64,000 bases of DNA, from NCBI GenBank assembly GCA_025667525.1, contig CM046876.1, forward strand, positions 16,169,320 to 16,233,319, given 5' to 3'. Of the stretch, positions 57,041 through 64,000 are shown in pieces (within the stretch, counting starts at the first letter, position 1; every line of letters starts with the position of its first letter). The notes under the pieces are model-generated. The model saw only the letters and a program-made list of their open reading frames with translations, ran no database searches and was not told where the DNA came from. The translations under genes were made by a program, and so were the position numbers. Source of the stretch: Glebionis coronaria (Eukaryota > Streptophyta > Magnoliopsida > Asterales > Asteraceae).

Positions 57041-57761
57041 CACGTACAACGAGGGGATGAGCAAAGAAGATTCTTTTTGGTGTTTTGTATTTTTCCAATT
57101 TTTTTGTGGTTTTTTTATTGTTTTTACTTTTTTTGGATTTTTGTGATTGTATTAAATAGACCAAAATCTACAAATCTCCTCCTTAATCAAATCTCTTGAT
57201 TAAAGAAGCCTCAAGGAATGAAAACGATCACGTGAAGTGAACGCCTTCGATGACTTTAGAACGTTGGTGTAACACCAAAACGTTCAAGAGGGTTTAATCA
57301 ATGAAACCAAAAAAGTATATATGATACTTAGTAATACTTTGGGCGGCAAAACCCTCTATTAGCTCTCAAAATCAAATACTCACAAGCAAGCGGGGAAACG
57401 AGGCGGCACGAAGCACTTAAGAGCCTTTTTCCTTAGGATATATTTTATAATATCCGCCTTATACCCACCTTATAGTTTGTATTTTTCAAAATTAAGCTTC
57501 ACAAAAGTATTTATCTATTTTTGCCTTTTTCTTTGGTTTGAGATTCGAATACAATGATTGGGTAATGACCTCCCAAGTCAAGGTTGTGATTTCTCACGCA
57601 TTTGGAGTACTTGTGAATTTATTGTTCTACGTATACAATATAGTAATAGTATTCACACAAAAAACGAAAAACTGATAATACGTATTAGTAGAGTGCTACT
57701 AATACAATAGATATTATGGCTATATATAAAAACAACAATTTCCAAATCAAAACACAACATG
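57041..57761 (-). other. gypsy-5 leader
   Basis: Matches the gypsy-3 leader (30035-30764). No gene. Confidence 0.7.
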
Positions 57762-57781
57762 CCTCCCCGGCAGCGACGCCA
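57762..57781 (-). other. gypsy-5 primer-binding site
   Basis: The - strand reads TGGCGTCGCTGCCGGGG, one base different from gypsy-3 (GCC/GTC), three bases from the LTR at 57785. Confidence 0.85.
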
Positions 57782-57784
57782 AAA

Positions 57785-60700
57785 TGATGTTGGAGTTTTT
57801 ACCACTCTTTAGGAAAAGAGGGTAATTAGGGTAAGTACGACGATTTGGGAAAATCGTGCACAAATGACCCAATGTGGGGATCATTCTCAAGGAGGCTTGG
57901 TGTGTGTGTAATGAAATGATTAACTTTGTGATTATATTGTTATGAGAAAAGAAAATAGAAATGGGATAAGAAGAGAATGATGGTTACGATGACGGATTAC
58001 ACTAAGACGAAAGAGTCGTATACGTAAAACCGTAAAAGCACCAAAATTAAAATTTTTACTCTAAAAATTCCTAAAAATCACTAAAAATCCACTAAAATAT
58101 TCTAAGGGTTTACAAAAAATCCAAACTTGCTAAAACCTTTTAATTAATTAAATATTAACTTTTTAATGCTAATTAAAGCCCTAAAAATCAGTATTAACTA
58201 ATAAAAATTCCAAATCAAGATCTTCAAGTTTGTAAACCTTTAAAATAACCTAATCAAGCTAAAAAGTGTTTTTCAAAATTTTAAAACCAGTAAAACTATT
58301 TTTAAACAATTAAAAACTATTAAAAGCTATAAAAACTTAAAATAATTCTAGAAAATAATTGAAAGACCCTAAAAATATTTGGAAAGTTGTAAAATTCCTA
58401 ATTAAGTGTCTAGAATCTAGGAAAAATATAAAAACTTAGAAAAATCCGACTTTTAATTTTTAATAATAAAATAATATTAAAATATTAATAAAAATCCAAA
58501 AATCCTAAAAAATTCTAAAAAGTTGCAAACTAGCTTATTTTAACCTATATAACTCAGAAATGAACTTGAAATTACCTAAATACCCTTAATGGGCCTAGAA
58601 AATGGGCTAAACCTAAAACAGACTCCTAAATGGGCCAATTTAAGCCCAATTAGAAAAAGTTTGTAAAAATGGACCAAAAAGCACTACTTGACTCAAAATT
58701 GGATTCTGAACAACTTTTTCCAAAGGCCCAAAAGCTGAAAATGTGAAATAAGCAAGCTTACACCAAACAGCTTATTCTTAATGGGCTTTTTGGTCCATTA
58801 AGCTATAAGCTAATGCCATAAGCTCGAATTAGACACACAAGCTTCTTTTGAGCTAACTAAGACTTCTATAAAAAGAAATTTGAAATAACGACAAGGAATA
58901 AGCCTGAAAATGCAAAAAGCAATCTACATAAAACGACAAAATAATCGTTTTTGAGTTCTAGGCTACCCAAGAGCTGATTCAAATTGCAAAAGCTTTTAAA
59001 TGACTTAAATAAGCTAATTCAACAAAAAGTTTTCAAATAAGCTGACTCAATAAGCTGGAAAAAGCAAATAAGCACTTATGAAAAAGTCAAATAAGTTGGT
59101 TTTCTAGCAAAAAGTCAAAGTCAAAGTCCAATCAGCTCCAGTCTAATCAAATGGGTCAAATAATGAATATCTATCACAAAAAATAAGTTGTTGCAGGTCT
59201 GGATAAGCAAATATGGCTTATTGATAAGCAAACTGAAAATTTGTACTAGCAGGGGCTAGTTTTGGGTGTTGAGTAGTGGAAACTTTTTCCACTGCTTGAC
59301 TTGTTTGACTTTTTGTCTTTAGTGACTTTTTTGGAGATTCAAGTTTCAACAAGGCACCCAAATGATCATTGGATCATAAGGAGTCAATACAAACAAAGAA
59401 ATCAACAATCCAACAAGCCAATTAATACAATTTAATCAATTAAGCACCAGATGTGACACGGACATGAACAAATAAGCAGATTAGGTTCAATAAGCACTTT
59501 TAGCAATATTCAGCCAGCTAAACTTAACCAAATGCATACACAAGCAACATTAAACTTAAACAAGCAAGTCTAAATAGATTTCATGCATTGATTCAAAGTT
59601 TTAAGCAAGATTCAAGCACCTTAAGTTACTGATGAACACAAGAACATGCAGTTTTATACTTTGCTGATGCAATTGACCAACAAGCCAGATTCAACCACTC
59701 AAATCTATCACATAGGTTATATAAATGATGTTTAAGCAACTTTTATCCCTAAGCATGCATAAAAACTAGGTTTTACCAAAATCTTAGGTCAAAAACAGTT
59801 AAAATGAAGTAGTTATAGCACAATGTGTGATTCAAGGTTTCAAAACTCAAAAACTTGCAGCAAAATACTCTCAACCAAGCATATATCAGATACCAAGCAC
59901 AAATACAACCTTCTAACAACACAATAACCAGTTATGAACTCAAACAGGTAATCCCAAACACCCCTTTATCTTTTTAATCCAAAAATTAAACAAGTGTAAG
60001 TGTGATTCAGTTTAACAAATGATTAATCTAGCATACTAACAACATTATCATGCAAGATTAAGCAAATTCAAGCCAAGAAAACAACAAGAACACAAGTAGA
60101 GCACAAATTCACCCAAAATCTAAAATTTATCAGATTTTCAAGGTTTTAAGACAAACCTCATGGATGTACATCCACACCCACGAATGTTAGAGCTTATGTG
60201 CTAGCAAGAACAAGCACAAGCTTCCAACAGCAACCCTGCTAAGATTCAACAGAGTTAGAAGCACAATATCAAAACAGAAAGGTGACCTTTTTTGGAAAAT
60301 GAACTTGATTAATGCAACTTCTTGTACCCACTCTTGATTATCCCCAAGATATGAGCTTCACAACACCTTAATATCACAATTAGGGTGTTATGATCAGCTT
60401 ATATCCCAAAAATTCCAAGATGTACCAAGAAAACTTAGCAAAATATCAAGTTTTAGTCCAATGTGTAATTTCTTACACAAGGTTTACAAAACGTTTTAAG
60501 GTTCAATTCCAGTTAACATATAACATAAACAAGCTTAAAATTAAATGGCCCTTGGTCTTTCTTCATCAAACTCAACACAATTTCATTAATCAGATGTAGG
60601 ATTTACAAGTTTGTGAACTAGGAAAAAACAAAAGCAAACTGTAAATGTTGCACCCTAAGGCCTTTAAATAGGCTTACAAGTTATCTAGAAAGCTGAAAAA

Positions 60701-62031
60701 TAAGTGAAAACCCTAGCCTTGAACTTCCAAATTTGGCCTTGTCTTGTTTGAACTTTTGAAGAATCATGTGATGGATTTTGTTGTCTTGTGGTAGCTGGCA
60801 AGTGAAAAGAGTATCCAAGGGCTTGTATTAAGCTTAGGATGTAAGCTGAAATCTCCAACGTTGGATGGCTGCCACAATTTTGGCAGTTAGCTCAATGGTG
60901 TAGCAGGGGAATCTCATGTGGGACTGAGGAGTGATGTGGACTGAGTTCTTAGTGTTGGGTTATGATAATGGCATGTTTAATCATCATTCTGGAGCAGATT
61001 AGGGCTTGATTGTTACACAATTAAGAAAACCCAATTTTGTATGAACATGAAGAACAACTCATTTGATCTTGGTTGTGGGTTTAAGAGGTGTTTAGCGCCT
61101 GTTTTTAATATTAATTAACCATCTGAAAAGTTAGTTAATAACAAACGGGTGAGTGGGATCTGATGTGGAGGAGTGGAGAGTTTTCATTGGTTGTGGAGTG
61201 GAGTGGTAGTGGGGCACGTGTCACCCCACTACTGGTCTAGGTAAGAATTGTGTCTGCCAGGTTACACCCCTTTACTCTCTTCTCTTTGTCATTTCAGTTT
61301 AAAAACTTGTCCACGCCCAAATCCTTCATAACAAATTTTCTCTTTTCACACTTTGCCCCAAAACGTTTTGTGAAATGATTTCAGGGGTATTTCTTGCCAA
61401 TTTATGATTTTTGAAGGACTGATTTGGTATTTTCTTCAAGGGTAATGGTCTAAACTTGTATGATTGACATTTTGGAGGACTGAAATTGCCAAATCATGTT
61501 TGATGAGGGACCATTCTTGCCAAGTCTTCAAAGTCAAGGGTCATTTTGGTAATTTTGAGATTTTCAAAGGACCAATTTTGTAATTCTTGTAACTTGGAGT
61601 CCTTCTTGGTATGTTTGACTTTGAGGAGGATAAATATTGACAATTTAGCTTTGTTGAGGGGCTAAAATTGCCAATTCTTCAAAGTGGAGGGCCCTTTTTG
61701 CAATATTGACAAACTTTAGGGACCAAACTTGTAATTATGCAGATACAAGGGTATAAAGTGTCAATTCTTCCATATTGGAGGACCCTTCTTCATAATTCAA
61801 GTCTTCAAGGGTTTTCTTGGGAAAATCTTCATTAGGGCTTGGTTCAATGTGCGGCTTCGTTTCCCGTGTTCGTTTTTGCATGATTCTTGTGATCTTTTGT
61901 CATTTTCTCAATATCCGTACCTAAAATACACAAGCAACAAACACAAGCATATATATGGGTATTTTGATGATATTTAATGCAGTTTAAGCCCTTTTTGGAC
62001 GATGAGACTATGTATAAAAGCAGTCTCATCA
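57785..62031 (-). repeat. gypsy-5 LTR, flanked by interior sequence on both sides
   Basis: 4247 bp, TGATGT...CATCA on +. On - its first ~190 bp match the gypsy-3 LTR (including the tip hairpin), then it diverges, so this is another subfamily. A primer site and gag lie at its left; a polypurine tract (62032-62044) and the end of pol lie at its right. It therefore acts as 5' LTR for one interior and 3' LTR for the other. No genes. Confidence 0.85.
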
Positions 62032-63857
62032 CTCCCCCATACTAAACCATTGCCGTGCCCTCACGCAATGCTAGAATAAAGTATCGTAGCACCTCCAAAA
62101 TTCATTTTATTCACTTTATTGAAGATAAACTAGCTACACTACTACTATTACTACTACTTGCGTTTTTAGACATAATGTATGATTTTCATCGCAAAATGGG
62201 ACGTTTAGGTTCATAGAATAAGAACACGTGAATGCTTCGTTAGAAATAATTTCATCGTCCTCGATTTTCACCCCAATTCCATGCCAAGCGCGCAACGAGA
62301 TCATTGTCATTATAAGTTAGTAATGCTAACACTACTCATATGCCCTAATCACGTACTTATCCTCCCAATTTCCTAAGTTGTATCTCTTATATTTTATTAT
62401 GTCTTGAATGTTTCACGAGGATACATTGTTTGACTTATGCGATAATAGAGATTTAGGTCTAAAAATAGAGTCCTAATGGTGTAACCCAGACCATCAAATC
62501 AATAACCCCTCCTAATAGACAATGATGTCAAAAAATTAAGTCAACAACAAGGATCGATAAACACTGTTTTATAACGGTTTTGAACATGAGACTTATTACC
62601 AAGACTTTTATACGCCCCCTAACGGAAGGGCCTTATTATCTTTGGTTTACCTCCATCTTTTATTCAACTTCGCCATGAAGCTTTTATTATGAATTCGGTC
62701 TTGCCTTGCGTTTTATTATCCACCCCATCGGTAGTTTTATTAGCCAAATACGTATATCCTCACGCTAAGGCGAATTTTGGATCTTTAAAGCTTCGAAGAT
62801 TAAGGCTTGATTCACTTTCAATTTTGCATAGATTTTTCGGCCTTGTGGGGCTTCAAATTGTTTGCTTGATTTAGGTAAGCACTTGAAATCTTATTATTGG
62901 GTGAAGCTTTTGATTATTCGGGTGCCAATACTTCAAAACCGTGACGCTGGCGATACCTTAATGTCTTCCCAATTTAATTACACGGAAGCTACTAGAAAAG
63001 ACTAGAAACCCAACAATCCCAACTAAACCGCTAAGTCAATATTTATTAAGCAAAAAATATTTACATGCGAAGGGAAAATAAGCAAACAACGAGAACATAT
63101 GAGTTTTTGAAAGAATACGAGTACTCTACGTTTAGCATAGTAACTTATAATTAACCCTATCATTTCTCGTCCTCATTTAAGAGACTTAGCCTAATGTGAA
63201 GTTAAGGAATCAAAGCTAAGTACTCAACACGCACGGTCGAGTAAAAAATTACTCTTATTCTCGCCATCGGAAAACCTACATTCGTGTCTTCAAACACTTA
63301 TAAAACATGAGAAATTTTTTAAAATTTGGCCATTTTTAGCCTTATTTTGCAACAAAACGATAAACAAAAAGATAAACTTTGGAAAGCGTGAAGGTTTGGC
63401 AAGGCAAGTATCTATTCACCTCCCCCATACTAAAGTTAAACATTATCCTCAATGTTTCGAGTCTAGGGGTGCAAACACCCCCATACTAGAGACGTAGTCG
63501 AATGCCTAATCTAGCATGGAAAGGGTGTAACCGTTAAATTTAAAGCCGTTTATGAAGTGTGCTAAAAACTTAAGGTTAGAACATCAAAGGATATATCATG
63601 GATATTGAGAAAGTCTTCAAAGAAAACGATCGAGTGCTCCCATAAAACGAACAAGAGAGGCTCCAATCGTGAAGATCATGATCATCTAAAAACCACAATT
63701 CACAAACAACCACGGAACAAAGGTTGGAAGGGCACAAATCCCCACACGTTACTACATTAGAAAGCGATAATATGTACATAGGATAAGCATGGGACTCCCC
63801 CACGAGGCACCTCGTTTTTGATTACCGAGTCATGAGCTCGACTCGATCCCCTCAATA
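62032..63857 (-). other. Gypsy 3' region next to the shared LTR
   Basis: Read on -, it matches 34080-35925 of gypsy-3, with the polypurine tract (rc GTATGGGGGAG) at 62032-62044. No genes seen; the short open frames are shared with the gypsy-3 3' region and lack known motifs. Confidence 0.8.
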
Positions 63858-64000
63858 CTAGTTATCATTGGGGAAGGTGATTTGGTCGAGGTAGTTCAAG
63901 GATGGAACTTCCCCGCCAAAGTAGTGCTTCAACCTATGTCCATTCACCTTGAAATTGGGGCCATCATTTTGAGCTAGCTCGATGGTCCCATATGGAAAAA
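63858..64000 (-). CDS. Gypsy integrase C-terminal end (partial)
   Basis: The last ~47 codons before TAG at 63858-63860. They read PYGTIELAQNDGPNFKVNG and KHYFGGEVPS, the typical end of the Athila/Tat-type pol polyprotein after integrase. The gene continues beyond the window edge. It shows that this copy carried pol, unlike gypsy-3, where the region is deleted. Confidence 0.85.
   Translation of the reverse strand, partial: FPYGTIELAQNDGPNFKVNGHRLKHYFGGEVPSLNYLDQITFPNDN

Noticed and set aside
1..64000. A host protein-coding gene or rRNA in the window
   Set aside because: Every frame with recognisable motifs belongs to a retroelement, and no rRNA-like or conserved host exon was seen.

Overview
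The window is a block of nested LTR retrotransposons from a plant nuclear genome. I found no host gene in it. The DNA is AT-rich. The long coiled-coil Ty1/copia Gag polyproteins and the gag/protease-only Ty3/gypsy elements resemble sequences I know mainly from Asteraceae (daisy family) genomes such as Tanacetum and Artemisia. That host assignment is inference from memory, not a search.

Layout from left to right. (1) 1-2315: the gag and protease start of a decayed copia element on + (copia-1). (2) A Ty3/gypsy element on - (gypsy-R) is inserted in the copia-1 protease codons (left duplication GTCAA). Its 3' LTR starts at 2316, its interior lies at 24161-26373 and 39593-41528, and its 5' LTR starts at 41529 and is cut at about 43660. 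(3) Inside the gypsy-R 3' LTR sits SIRE-outer (4287-23231, -, target duplication TAATC), a large element with no recognisable polymerase. (4) Inside SIRE-outer sits SIRE-inner (6445-15746, +, target duplication CACAC), a young copia element with gag, protease, integrase, RT and RNase H. (5) Inside the gypsy-R gag sits gypsy-3 (26374-39587, +, target duplication GGGTT), with LTRs of about 3.65 kb and only gag and protease. (6) 43661-44115 is a truncated SIRE-type LTR. (7) A second copia of the copia-1 family (copia-4, -) runs from its 3' LTR at 44116 to about 54.6 kb. (8) 55256-64000 holds gypsy-5 material on -: gag, one 4.25-kb LTR, then the integrase end of another copy. The LTR is therefore shared by two interiors.

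The most interesting signal is in the SIRE-type elements. Ten copies of a compound palindrome built from half-sites like GCGGTWCCTTAT / ATAAGGWACCGC occur in the window, and all ten are in SIRE-type DNA. Every SIRE-type LTR that is present has one 23-33 bp upstream of its TATA-like box. The other five lie upstream of each accessory reading frame and at the gag tail of SIRE-inner. The same elements carry three copies of a small proline-rich gene ending in a conserved Cys/His motif (C-x-C-C-x3-H). SIRE-inner has the full enzyme set. SIRE-outer lacks it but shares its LTR tips, primer type, palindromes and accessory genes, so it looks like a non-autonomous partner that SIRE-inner or a relative could mobilise. 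A second notable point is that copia-1 and copia-4 both place pol in the +1 frame relative to gag, over a conserved overlap of roughly 110 nt.
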